Origin: Owenia fusiformis
Taxonomy: Eukaryota > Annelida > Polychaeta > Sabellida > Oweniidae
NCBI GenBank assembly: GCA_903813345.2
Contig: CAIIXF020000005.1
Span: 26,415,375-26,479,374 of the forward strand
Reading direction: 5' to 3'
Length of the DNA: 64,000 nucleotides
Shown: positions 23,998 through 34,808 of the stretch, piece by piece
How the letters are laid out: each line of letters begins with the position of its first letter
How positions within the stretch are numbered: the stretch's first letter is position 1
Notes under the pieces: model-generated
The model's input: the letters and a program-made list of their open reading frames with translations, nothing else
Told to the model about the DNA's origin: nothing
Databases searched by the model: none
Made by a program: the position numbers and the translations under genes

Positions 23998-24236
23998 CAG
24001 TAGAACCTGTGTAAGAAGAACACCCTTGGGATCACAGAAAAGAAAGTGTTCCATTTGTGAGGTGTTCCACTGTTCCACATGTTGTCATTTGCATAAACAT
24101 ACCATGTTAAATCTCAAACTGCATAGATGATATGCCCAATAAGGTGTCATCCACTTGAAAATGTATTTTTTAATCTTCCTATTGGAAATAAATAAATAAC
24201 ATAACTTGTGAGGCGTCCACTTAGCAGTTTCTACTG
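23998..24236. mobile_element. 239-bp MITE nested in the 23903 element
   Basis: CAGTAGAACCTGTGTAAGAA on the left and GCAGTTTCTACTG on the right are imperfect inverted ends, each flanked by TA. This matches TA-targeting Tc1/mariner-pogo type insertion. The insertion into the older 23903 element gives a relative age. Confidence 0.6.
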
Positions 24237-24247
24237 TATTTCAAAAC

Positions 24248-24675
24248 AAGGCATTAACATGACAAAATGTCACCACCTAGTTGAAGCAAGATAAAAAAGA
24301 CCTTTTTGACCTTGACGAGGTCATTAAAGGTCATATCTATTTTGATCTTGAGAATGTCATTGAAGGTCAAATCTATAGTCAGATTTGAACTGTTGAGAAC
24401 TTGTAGATGATTTTGAAAACAAAATTGGTCAAGTTGAAAAAAGACCTTTTTTGACCTTGAAAAGGTCATTGAAGGTCAAATCTTAAATATAAAGTCAGAT
24501 TTGAACTTATGAAAAGATGTAGATGATTTTGAAAACAAGTGAACTCAGTCTATACAGTATTTGCTAAATTATTGAAAGTTGTAAAAATTTGTTACAGACG
24601 CCGACCGCGGATCACCAACCATCGCCCAAAAAACGGAGACCATAACAATATGTCACTACTTTTTGGTGGTGACAT
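24248..24675 (+). repeat. Dispersed repeat copy with duplicated AGGTCA motifs
   Basis: This starts AAGGCATTAACATGAC and ends ATATGTCACTACTTTTTGG plus GTGACAT, with the TTACAGACGCCGACC block inside. It is related to 15835-15962 and 30209-30310. It is longer than the others because it holds two copies of a GACCTTTTTTGACCTTGA / AGGTCATTnAAGGTCA unit (about 24299-24333 and 24443-24478). Confidence 0.6.
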
Positions 24676-24996
24676 AATAAAAACTTGTGAATGCCTACTA
24701 ATCTGAATACTTTTGAGTGGTCCCGATGGAGTTCAGATTAGACAGGTTCTACTGTGTTTTTAACTCTAATGAATAAGTTGCTGCGTTCTATCTAGAACAA
24801 ACATTAGATATTGTGTAAGCATTTGGTAAATCAATATGACATTCAGGCCCTTTTTATATAATTCAAACCCACTATAAAATCGATAATGGAAAAAACTCAA
24901 AAATAGAATTAGTCTATATTCAGTATTGGCACCACATTCTTTACTTTGTACTCAGGAATAATAATCGGATAATACTGAATCTTGTTAAAGAATTTG

Positions 24997-25067
24997 TACC
25001 CTTTGCATTTGTTCAACTTCACTTCTTAATAGATCTTCGTTTATAACTAGACTTTGTGGGCAGGGTA
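24997..25067. mobile_element. 71-bp MITE with a perfect 9-bp target duplication (family A, copy 1)
   Basis: The ends are TACCCTTTGCATTTGTTCAA and GACTTTGTGGGCAGGGTA. AAGAATTTG flanks it directly on both sides (24988-24996 and 25068-25076). No coding capacity. Further copies lie at 25613, 28309 and 33630. Confidence 0.82.
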
Positions 25068-25612
25068 AAGAATTTGATGACATTACAAACTTTATGACAT
25101 ACACTTCAATATATAAATGGTATTCACAGCTATGTATTTATTTGACCAGATTTAAAGCTTCAGTATGGCATACATGTATACAATAATCTAAACAAATCAA
25201 ACTTATTATAAAGATCTTAATTAAAAATTACCATTGGTTCCAGTAACTGTACAGACTTTAGCTATATATAGGCTTGTCAGACTTTTAATGCATTTTAAAA
25301 TCAGAACACACCCAAGAGTGACATCTCCTCAGGATGCTCATTCAATCAGATTATATTTCATGGAATTGTCACCGAAAATTGATAATCTATCTCATATGTT
25401 CTGGTACAAAATAAATACTTTTTGGCTCATTCAATACTGGATCCATGGGTATAATCTAATTTGACCTGCATGTACATTAAGTTGTAATAGAATATTTCTG
25501 TACAGAAAAAATGAGGGGAAACAAACTTTCACAAATGTCAGGTTTAAAGCATAGTCATGAAGGTATAACCACAAAATAAGTTCTGATTTTCCTGACTGAA
25601 TACTAATAATAC

Positions 25613-25683
25613 TACCCTTTGCATTCATTCAACTTCGCTTCTTCAGTTACAGTAGTTTATAACTAGACTCTGCATGCAGGGTA
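25613..25683. mobile_element. 71-bp MITE, family A copy 2
   Basis: The ends are TACCCTTTGCATTCATTCAA and GACTCTGCATGCAGGGTA. The flanks TAATAATAC and TAGTAGTAC match at 7 of 9 positions, in line with a 9-bp duplication that has decayed. Confidence 0.75.
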
Positions 25684-26241
25684 TAGTAGTACATATTAAT
25701 AAATGACCAGTACTATAATGCTTTGTGCTCACATCCAAGAAGAGCAATTCTTATCTATGTAGTTCAATATACATTTGACCTTCATATATTAGGTTAAAAG
25801 CTGTTATTAAGATATAACCGCAAACTAACTTTTGACTTTTCTGACTGAATAATACATACTAGTATCAATAAATGATAAGTACTTTTAGATAGTACTATAA
25901 TGCTCTGTTTTAGTGTCGAAGAAAATCAATTCTTTTCCATCTCATATGTTGTCAAATATCCATTTGGCAAAAATTCCCATTTCGATTTTCTTGTCAAATG
26001 TACAATATCAGACTAACTAGTGCATGAGATCTTCAGCTTTTATCTGTCATCTTGTGTTTCACACCAAATAATACATATAATCACACACTGTTAGTGTGTA
26101 GGGTGTGGGAGGTCAGAGGCTGTTTAGTTGACTAGACCTAAACAGCAAAATATACAAAAATTTATCATAAATTTGCACTTCCAATAACTGATTTATAAAC
26201 AAGGATGTCTGATTATGTGTAAAGTTTAGTGCAAAACATTT

Positions 26242-26328
26242 GAGGGGACCCCTTCGACAGATCCTTCCAGAGAGGACCCCTTAGACGGAACCTTCCAGAA
26301 AGGGCCGCTTTAACACTTCCTTCCAGAC
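26242..26328. repeat. Short tandem repeat, ~29 bp x 3
   Basis: Three imperfect units each end in CCTTCCAGA, and the first two carry GGACCCCTT. It is an isolated GC-rich island in AT-rich sequence. Confidence 0.65.
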
Positions 26329-27547
26329 CCATTCATATCATAATAATCAATATCAATCTAAAATGTACAACAGATTTGTCTCTATGAGCAATATCTCCAC
26401 TTAATAAAACCTATATAAACAATGTCATGCAAGACTCTTTTTACAAAAATAATATTTTTCTTTTTCTAGGGACCTTAATGTTGCTCAATATTTACATGGT
26501 ATGAGAAATTTTTATTACCCTTGTTTAAAATCAAATCTCAAGATTCAGAGATTAGTACAGGCTCCAGAAACTTCAAGTAACATTTACGATTCAGAAATCT
26601 AAAATTAATTTGTGAAGGAGCTGGTAATAAGGTAAAAATAATAAGTGCAGTAATCAAAAAATTTCAAATCTGTATATTCTTTAATTAAATAAGGTATGAC
26701 ATTTTCGGATTTAAAAAATAAAAGGAATGACATAAGACAAAAACACTGAATAAGATATACTTTATGTCGTCCCCTCTGTCTGATTCTACCTTTAATATAC
26801 AAGAAATAATATAGATCAGATAGTAAACAATGACTCATCTGAGTAGAAAAAAATGCTCCAAATACAACACTATTGATTCTAATAATAAGGACTATTGTCT
26901 TCAGAACTGAAATTCTATAGCAGTGGCTACTTTCAGAAATCAGGATAATTACAGAGTAAACCAACAGCAAAAGTCCCCCAACATATAAACCTACATACAT
27001 TATGTTGACCCGATGAACACATATACTTGGGTGAGGAAATATGAAGTGAACAGAGGTTTTTACTACATTTTCAAGTACAATCATTCATTACATGTATCTC
27101 TACTATGTAAGATTTCATTTTGATGAGAGTAAATATCAATTTCAATAGGCCTAGCCCTCTGTCTTTAATAACGACTGTGGGGGTGTTTGCTAATATTTGA
27201 TTATTTCAAATATCCCACAACATCAAGACCTCCTTGGTCTAATATTCTGAGACCAACAGAGACTGGTGTTATAACTATCACCATAGCGACAACATTCTAG
27301 GAGGTCCCATTTAATATTGATAATTGCATTATGCAATAACCATCATCATAATGATGATGTTCTTAGAAGTTGATTAATTGAACAACAACAATTGATGTGA
27401 TATCCATCACCATGGTGATAGTCTAAGTAAATGTACTCATTATCATGTTATATAGTATTGGAATTATTAACACAAGGTAATTAAGTGATAATATATGGTA
27501 CATACCGGAAGTACCAGATATTATCACACAGGGATTCTTTGGGGCGT

Positions 27548-27600
27548 CTTCATTCACTCGGCTCCCCTGATGAACGCAGTGAAGACCGAGCATGCGAAGA
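27548..27600 (+). repeat. Dispersed hairpin repeat copy
   Basis: This is the plus-strand relative of 15741-15781. Its outer parts CTTCATTCACTCGG and CCGAGCATGCGAAG are imperfect inverted repeats, so it can fold into a hairpin. A run of nine G follows at 27608. Confidence 0.55.
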
Positions 27601-28167
27601 TGTCTCTGGGGGGGGGGTGTTTATCCGCTTTCTTGTATAAGTATGCGTAAAATATAAATTGTCTTCTTGTTTACAGTTCACATACAATATGATTCTTGTT
27701 TACAGTACACATGCATATAATGTCCCTTTACCTTGTACATTTATGACATCATAATTTCAATTTCTTTCCACTTCAATTCTGTTCACTTCCATTGGATTGT
27801 TTTGCCATAATTGCGTTCCACTTTACATATGTACATGAATTTTGAGTTCGAGCAAGTTGTGCTCAGCCGCTGTATGTCTAATATATTGTTTTCGACTATG
27901 CATTCCTAATGTGTTGTGTTTGACCATTGTTCTTCTAATGCATTGTGTGTTTGACCATTGTATTCTGTTCGACCATTGTCTTCCACAGGTTATGGTATCA
28001 TCGACTATTAAGACTGAAAAAGGAAAATAAGAACATTTTTATATAACATCTACATTTACAGTTGTAAAAATTGCAATGCATTAAACGTAATACGTAACAT
28101 GATGTTTAATACAAACAAAACATGAATATACAAATCTACAAAAAGGCAATAATAACATTAGTCAATG

Positions 28168-28294
28168 TTAGTCTAGCTACAAGCCCTTGTGATCCCCCTC
28201 CCCCACTACACACCTCCCTACAATGTAATGTAATGTATTGGTGAAGTAGATAAAGGGGGGGGGGTAGAGGTCCACTGTCTTGAAGCAAGACTAA
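28168..28294. mobile_element. ~127-bp MITE, TTAGTCTnGCTnCAAG family
   Basis: The left end TTAGTCTAGCTACAAG matches the right end CTTGAAGCAAGACTAA in inverted orientation. C-rich (left) and G-rich (right, about 11 G) tracts continue the inverted pairing. Relatives lie at 18765 and 34709. Confidence 0.7.
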
Positions 28295-28308
28295 GTCTAT
28301 GAGCTCAC

Positions 28309-28460
28309 CACCCTTTGCATTCGTTCGACTTCACTTCTTAAAAGAGAGCTTTGTCTTCACTCTTTCAGTTTACAATAAATCTCACCGAGCCAATCAGATT
28401 TCGTAATTTAGTCTATACTAGGCAGAGGGTAGTTTATAACTAGACTTTGCACACAGGGTA
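28309..28460. mobile_element. 152-bp MITE, family A copy 3
   Basis: The ends are CACCCTTTGCATTCGTTCGA and GACTTTGCACACAGGGTA. The flanks TGAGCTCAC (28300-28308) and TGAGATCAC (28461-28469) match at 8 of 9. It has the same ends as the 71-bp copies but a longer interior, which it shares with 33630-33894 (AACAATAAATCTC, GAGCCAATCAGA, ACTAGG). Confidence 0.78.
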
Positions 28461-28469
28461 TGAGATCAC

Positions 28470-29510
28470 CAAAGATAGAAGATATTCTTGAAATATACTT
28501 CTGCATACAGTTTACATAATAAAAAGCATTATTCACATGCCCCATCCCCAGCAGTAAACGTGACAAGGAAAAATAAATGCACATCATCCCCAACATTATT
28601 TTTAAAGTACATTAATAATAGTATAAGCTTAGTTCAAGCTAGGTGTACAATAAAGGGTATCAGGTACAATCTTGCCTCAACCTTTGCATACCTCCTCCCT
28701 ATAAAAGAGCACCTTAAACAGATTGGGGAAATACTAAATACCAAAGGGCCAACAAAAGATACAGCAAAAGAAGTTAATCTATCTATCCAACATGACAGAG
28801 TTTTGAAGCAGTTGTCCACTTTGTAAATTGACCTTGTAGTACTATGTAGTAGACGTGACACATGTGCCGCCAAATCTGGTTGCTATGGGATGTTTACATT
28901 ATAATGTGATTACATATAATCTTGTATTTAAACTTTCACTAAATTTCCATATTTATGAAACAGCAATTCTAGATCCTGGAAAGGTAGTATTTGTATAAGG
29001 TATTTACAGTTCCGAAGCAGGATTTGATATATATAATCTTCTTAAATATTACATCATATTTTGTAGTGGACTGGGTTTATTTACAGTTTATACAGTTTAC
29101 CATTTATATCTAAGATATGGTCAATGTGTATGTGCTGCCCTCTTTTAATTTCATTAACACCCTGTTAGAAAATTCCCCATGATGATGTCCTATATAGTAC
29201 ACCCCTCTCCCCAATCTGATACTCATAATATCTTTCTTGTTGTTTTACAAGAAAAAGGCTGAGAAGAAATGAGATCCTGGATCTTTGTAACATAATATTA
29301 AGCTATTTGATTAATTACACTTGAGGGGGTATTTTGTGATCTATCAAAGGAGATGAGACCCCAGGTGCCCAAGCCCAAGATCATATTTGCACTATCAATA
29401 ATGGATAATTCTAATATCTCTGGACTTTCTTGATTACTTGGTAACTTTGCATGTAAGCAAGCAATAACTAATGAATGTAAGAAAATTAGGTAGAGAAATC
29501 ACAATTTTGT
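28470..29510. other. No gene seen
   Basis: AT-rich sequence. The short frames on both strands near 28490-28870 do not resemble a protein family and lack splice or start context. Confidence 0.45.
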
Positions 29511-29800
29511 GAATTGTCCAGGGTATGAATGATTCAATTTTCCAAGGTACCCAAATGATTTAATTATCCAACAGAGTACCCAATGATTCAATTGTCCAGC
29601 AGGGTACCCAGATGATTCAATTGTCCAACAGGGTACCAATGATTCAATTGTCCAGCAGGGTACCCAGATGATTCAATTGTCCAACAGAGTACCTGATTGA
29701 TTAAATTGTCCAACAGAGTACCCGATTGATTCAATTGTCCAGCAGGGTACCTGAATGATTAAATTGTCCAGAGTGCCCAAATGATTTTAGGGCACCTGGA
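29511..29800. repeat. Minisatellite, ~30-bp unit, about nine copies
   Basis: Units follow the pattern ATGATTCAATTGTCCA(A/G)CAG(G/A)GTACCC, with length variants of one or a few bases. The core ATTCAATTGTCC is the most constant part. No coding frame is preserved because unit lengths vary. Confidence 0.9.
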
Positions 29801-30208
29801 TATGTAAATTAAACATTGTTTGCAGTAACCTGAGGCTATAAACATACTTTTAATTACCTATTGTTTAGAATAATATTGTCCGAGAAAGTTCACTAAGTAA
29901 CTTGCCACAGGCTTAATATGTTATTCAGGCCAAAAACCTGGTGAACATTTATTTCCTTTTAGAGCACAATTGGCTAGCTATTTCTAAGAAAATACCTTTT
30001 ATATATATGTTAATATTTTTCAGGTAGCAACAGTCATGATATAATAACTTAAAATCGTTTTGGTTTGAATGATTTTATTTTCATTCAGATTCACAATGAG
30101 ACGCCCTCTTATTCATTCAGGACAAAGGGGCAATGACTTACCTTGATATTTTGTTATACATGCAGATACCTAGAGTATCTAAGTACACAACCATAACAAA
30201 ATAGTAAT

Positions 30209-30310
30209 AAGGCATTGACATGCATTAGCAAAATATAACCACCTGCCATTTATTACAGACACGAAACACCGACTGGCAGACACGTTCACAAAGAAGTTGA
30301 AGATAACTGG
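30209..30310 (+). repeat. Dispersed repeat copy, AAGGCATTA...TTACAGAC family
   Basis: AAGGCATTGACATGCATTA, ACCACCTGCCA and TTACAGACACGAAACACCGA match 15835-15962 in the same order. The right part has diverged. Confidence 0.55.
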
Positions 30311-32039
30311 AAATCTTCCAAGGATAGCAAATCTCACCAAGCAAAACATATTTATACAATCACTTCTTTTTAAACATTCATGAAAATAATGAAAAAAAAA
30401 TTCTGCAGATATAACATATTACATGCATAGGTTAGACAAGCCAAACTATTCCCCAAACTTCAGGGCAAATAACAGGTAAATTTTAAATTACCTGGAATGC
30501 TGATTCTCTCATAACTGTCTATTTAATTAATTAGCTTCAGGTGTTACATCTACCTGTTAAATCTCCATTTACATTTGTGAGATATAAATACACCTGTACA
30601 CACGCAATACATTTGTTATTAGACATGCTTTTCTTTCTGTTAAAAAATCAATACTATATTTATTTTGAAAATAAGAAAAGTGACATTGTCATCTACGATT
30701 ATATTTTTGTGACATCTATCACCAAGACCTATTAAAGAAAGTACATTTAACATTAACATGACAGAATATTAGAATATTTGCCTTAGGAAGAAGGGATGCC
30801 GACATGTTTATGTCATGTAGCCACCACACGCCATAGATAAGTTATGAAGAAATCATCTTGAGGTCATAAAGATCAGCTGGTCAAACATGATATTGCATAA
30901 TAAATAATATAACATAATTAAACGTTATAACGAGAACATGACATCTCTATAGAGTTACAAATAAAAAGGACAGCTTTCTAAAATCATTATGGCCTATTTT
31001 GAAGACTTTTAAGCAAAATATGATACTGTATGGATATATTATATTTTGGGATATATTCTCTTTTTGAATACACCTCTCAATACTATTCAGTAAGGTGCAT
31101 GACAGCTACCCAGATTTGAGAGAGTTTGAGATGTGATCATCATATAATAGTCAGATGTTGATGTGATTAGTTGAAAGTCAAATAAGAGCTAGCAATAGCA
31201 ATACAATTCTTAAATAAAAGACAACGGAAATAGATTTTCTCAACTTGCAGCTACAAAAATGTGGTAGCCATTATAAAAGAAATGTTAGATACTGTAAATG
31301 GTCATAAATAACGTTATAAAATTAACTGATCAATCAGATTGGCCCCCACGTGATTAGTAACATCATACATAATATATAGTTTTAGTTTATTGATCCCTTG
31401 GTAATCACAACAACGACCATAGGATTGTTGTGTAAACAAATAACATCTTGGCATTATGACGTCATGATTTAATGGGCCACATGGGGACCACTGACAGATC
31501 ACGTGGGGGGCAATAACGTCACAATCTATTCGAATATTGCTTATTAAGCAGCTATAACAATCGTTAGAGTGAAATAATTTTCACAACACTAATGAGAAAA
31601 CATGTCCAAATACATTTATCAAAAAATTATATTGATTCCTTTAGGTCAAAAATACCATTTCATAACTGCTTTAACTAGAAATCAACAACTCCACGAAGTA
31701 GCAAATTCCAACAAACACTATATTTAAGAATCTGTAGTGTCACAATATTTAATCTACTCTCCCCTTGTTAAATTGGCAGAATGATATTAAAAAACATACT
31801 ATATCAGACCATTTAGTCAAAGATACAATATTTGAGATCTAATATAGTATAATATAACCATACATTGAAGAGATCTCTAAGTAATAGCGGATTCTTGCTC
31901 TAGGCAGCCATTTTGAATTATCTGAGGCATGTATCAGAAAAACAATACCATAATTGTGATCTGCTCTAAAATTTCTTAAATTTGAGTATAATATAAAATA
32001 CTTTGAAGAGATCAAGAAATTATTTTAAATCCCACATTA
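30311..32039. other. No gene seen
   Basis: AT-rich sequence with no recognised features. An E-box-like CACGTG lies near 31347 and another near 31501. Confidence 0.45.
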
Positions 32040-32805
32040 CAGAGATCACGATAGTTGAAAAAACTTGTTAGCCATTGTGGCTAAATCTTCCAAAATTTTT
32101 TTCGCCAACCGAAATATGAATTAGCCATTTTGAAAAACCGTAAAAAAGGGAACATTAAAATGATCCAATGTCTGATGATGACAGTTTCACTTTTCAAAAT
32201 CATATTCAGAAATAAAAAAACGTCAATTAAAATTGAATGTAAAGCATCTGCCGCGAATGTGATCGGCATTTCACATAGTCTGCACGGTGTAATATCACCA
32301 ATTCGTTTACCTTGTGATATCGGAGTCCCAAAATACTTCCAAACTGCCGACTTTTTCGACTTAGATGCCGGCTCGATTTTTCAATTTCTTTCCTACATCC
32401 GGCATACTGATAATGCACTCGATTTGCGAACGACGATGAAGAAATTTACGAACAAGTATTACCATCTACCTGAAATCGCGGGTCCGTTAATAACACTTTT
32501 CAATGCAAAGAAGTGTAATCTAGGTACGAGGTAAGTGAAAATATTTAATTTTTCAGAACGAAATAGGAGGTGTTCCTCACTATTTATACACGTTTTTATG
32601 CATTTTAGGGAAGGAATGTATGTACCGATATTAACCCTTTCTGTCCCATGTCCCGAACCGAAGCATCCGGACCGAAATTCGGTCCAATATCGGGAAACCG
32701 TGACACCTCTAATTCGCCATAACTGCGAAATACCTTTACATATTTTTCGCCACCTCTTTCGAAAATTCGCGATTGGCGAATGGCGAACGTCTACCGTGAT
32801 CTCTG
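32040..32805. mobile_element. 766-bp DNA transposon with a perfect 7-bp target duplication
   Basis: The ends CAGAGATCACGATAG and CTACCGTGATCTCTG are inverted with one mismatch in 15. CACATTA flanks both sides directly (32033-32039 and 32806-32812). The interior is richer in CG than its surroundings and contains a 134-codon frame. I cannot assign the superfamily. P-type and hAT-type elements make duplications near this length. Confidence 0.82.
32130..32534 (+). CDS. 134-aa reading frame inside the 32-kb transposon, unrecognised
   Basis: An open frame lies within the element bounded by the CAGAGATCACG ends. The middle and C-terminal part (GVPKYFQTADFFDLDAGSIF onward to NAKKCNLGTR) has mixed composition and looks more like protein than the surrounding AT-rich chance frames. 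A GTAAGT donor-like site overlaps the stop (about 32531), so it could be an exon of a spliced transposase or a captured host exon. I do not recognise a domain and see no catalytic motif. Confidence 0.35.
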   Translation: MKNRKKGNIKMIQCLMMTVSLFKIIFRNKKTSIKIECKASAANVIGISHSLHGVISPIRLPCDIGVPKYFQTADFFDLDAGSIFQFLSYIRHTDNALDLRTTMKKFTNKYYHLPEIAGPLITLFNAKKCNLGTR

Positions 32806-33629
32806 CACATTAGATGGTCATTTAGACTGACTGACAGATGGAGGGCTTCACTATGTCCCTACTGAACTTTGTTCATATGGATAATGATGATACCTTCACT
32901 GTTGCATAACCATTGTGAGATAACTATGTGATAATCATTGTTCAATAAGTTTTATAATATGTCAAATTATAATAATAATATGTGTTATAATATGTCTACT
33001 TATTATAATATATCTCTAATTGCATCAATTTCAACCTGGGAGATAACCAAATAAGATGAAGAGCTCAGAAAAATTGATGACTTGAATAATACGTCTTGCC
33101 AAGGTCTATAGGGCTTACATCACGTACTGTAAGGTACAGACTACTATATATCAGTTGACTTCAATATCATGTTTGTTACATTCTAGTCATCTCACACTGA
33201 ATATGAGCTTTTCTTTCAGAGCCACAAAAATGAAAAACACTTGAACCTGGTATTCAAAGTAAAGTGAATATTGGTTTGGATATGTATAGAGGCATGCGTC
33301 CTGTCAAATTTTTTCATATGTTACTAAAATTATTCGAAAGAAATATGTATAACCTTTAAATTGATTGAAATATATAACCTTAATTGATTGAATGAAACAT
33401 AAAATAAATTTTTAAAAAACTGCTGAACAAATCAATTAACAATCAAAATTGCATTTCATTTAGCCACAATCAGTTTTAACATTAATTATTTCAAGATACT
33501 ACTGTACATTGCAGCAGTTGAGAACCCTTTGCAATATCAATTTTTTGAAAGACAATATCATATTCACGATCTACTTTTTAAATATCATTTATCTAAATAT
33601 AACAAACAAAAACAAAAAGGAATATTTGG

Positions 33630-33894
33630 TATGTGACTTCGCTTCTTAAAAAAGCTTCGTCTTCATTCTTTTAGTTAACAATAAATCTCTGAGCTAACTG
33701 AGCCAATCAGAGTTTGTTAAGCACATATTCCTTCTAGCTCACTGATTGGTTGAGAAAAGGTAAGCGCAGTAGGTTTGAAATGATTTATGATACAGGTTAT
33801 CGTGGGTACCGGTCATGAGGGCAAGCCTCCTAAACTGTAATATAGTCTACACTAGGTAGAGGGTAGTTTTTTACTAGACTCTGCACGCAGGGTA
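33630..33894. mobile_element. MITE, family A copy 4 (left end decayed)
   Basis: The right end ACTCTGCACGCAGGGTA and the internal blocks GACTTCGCTTCTTAAA, AACAATAAATCTC and GAGCCAATCAGA match 28309-28460. The left terminus has lost the TACCCTTTGC motif, and no duplication is visible. It directly abuts the TTAA-flanked element at 33903. Confidence 0.6.
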
Positions 33895-33902
33895 GCAGTT
33901 AA

Positions 33903-34450
33903 AGGCCGAGTTCCGGGAAATATTAACACAATTGAACATGTTGAACAACTAATATACATACTTTTTGTGGCTTGGTTGAATGGCTATTAATCCCAAGTTC
34001 CGATGTGCCTCATTAAGAAGACGATAGAGTGACAAAGATTATGTCAAGCGGAGTTTATAATTTTTGTGCAAATTTTCTTCTTGGATCGAAAAATTTCATT
34101 TTAATTCGATTAACTTACGATAGGTGGCAAAAGGTCTAAAGGTAGGTCACGTGACACAAAACAACGAATCATATGACACGAAACAATGATTCATTCGCCA
34201 GATGGCGCAGTTAAATGAGGTCAATTTTACGACAAACGAAAACCGTTTAGCTCAGCTTCAATTTTGCTCTCGCAGTCGAACGAAACTGACACTTCTTTCG
34301 TTGATATCTAGGTGAGTGATTTTTTCAGGCTCCGGTATTTTGACAAAAGTAAGTTCAAGTCGTACCCATTCTTAGGGGCAGGTTTCAGGCACCAACGATT
34401 TATTTTGACGTTTTTCTAAGGAATTATTCCCGATTTCCAGTATTGTCCCT
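33903..34450. mobile_element. TTAA-flanked MITE, piggyBac-like target
   Basis: TTAA lies at 33899-33902 and 34451-34454. The ends AAGGCCGAGTTCCGGGAAAT and ATTTCCAGTATTGTCCCTT are weak inverted repeats. The interior is GC-richer and carries a CACGTGAC site near 34148. Assignment rests on the TTAA flanks and end pairing only. Confidence 0.45.
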
Positions 34451-34708
34451 TTAAGTAGATAGTTATTTATGGAGACTTTCTAAATCCTTCCTGCTTGAAT
34501 GAATACTCAAATTGATTGATATTTTCCAGCCTTGAGGTATATTTACATGACAAAGAAAAGTCACGTAATGCCATGACAAAACTCATCTTATTTTGACCAA
34601 TTGATTGATTCCAAACCCTAGGCGATAAGTATGTGATTAAGAAAAACCCTGGCATGCCAAAACCTTATCTTATTTTGAATTAATGTTTAACACAATTAAC
34701 GGTATATG

Positions 34709-34808
34709 GTCTTGCTTCAAGAGAGTAGACCCCCCTATCTACTTTACAAGCTGTTGTTAAAGCAAATGAGGGGGGGGGATGGGTCCAGGGTGTTGTTGAA
34801 GCAAGACA
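34709..34808. mobile_element. ~100-bp MITE, TTAGTCTnGCTnCAAG family
   Basis: GTCTTGCTTCAAG on the left and TTGAAGCAAGAC on the right are inverted. C-rich and G-rich (nine G) tracts pair inside, as in 28168-28294. Confidence 0.65.

Larger units (their letters stand above)
23903..24754. mobile_element. pogo/Tigger-like element, interrupted by later insertions
   Basis: The left end is CAGTAAAACCTCTATATCTG, preceded by TA. The right end is GACAGGTTCTACTG, following GGTCCCGATGGAGTTCAGAT. The same right-end block (GGTCCCAATGGCGTTTGGAT) ends the element at 39490. A second pogo-type element (23998-24236) and a repeat (24248-24675) are inserted in it. No transposase frame remains. Confidence 0.65.

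Noticed and set aside
26605-27084. 159-codon minus-strand frame, hydrophobic, reminiscent of a membrane protein
   Set aside because: Hydrophobicity is expected from T-rich codons. There is no recognisable family, no splice context and no GC rise. Most likely a chance frame.
27566-27612. Second hammerhead-like CTGATGA with CGCA/TGCG stem and ...GATGTC
   Set aside because: The GAAA core is not preserved (GAAG), and the region is better explained as the hairpin repeat also found at 15741-15781.
29511-29800. Regularly spaced repeat that could be mistaken for a CRISPR array
   Set aside because: Units are contiguous with no unique spacers, in an animal genome. It is a minisatellite.
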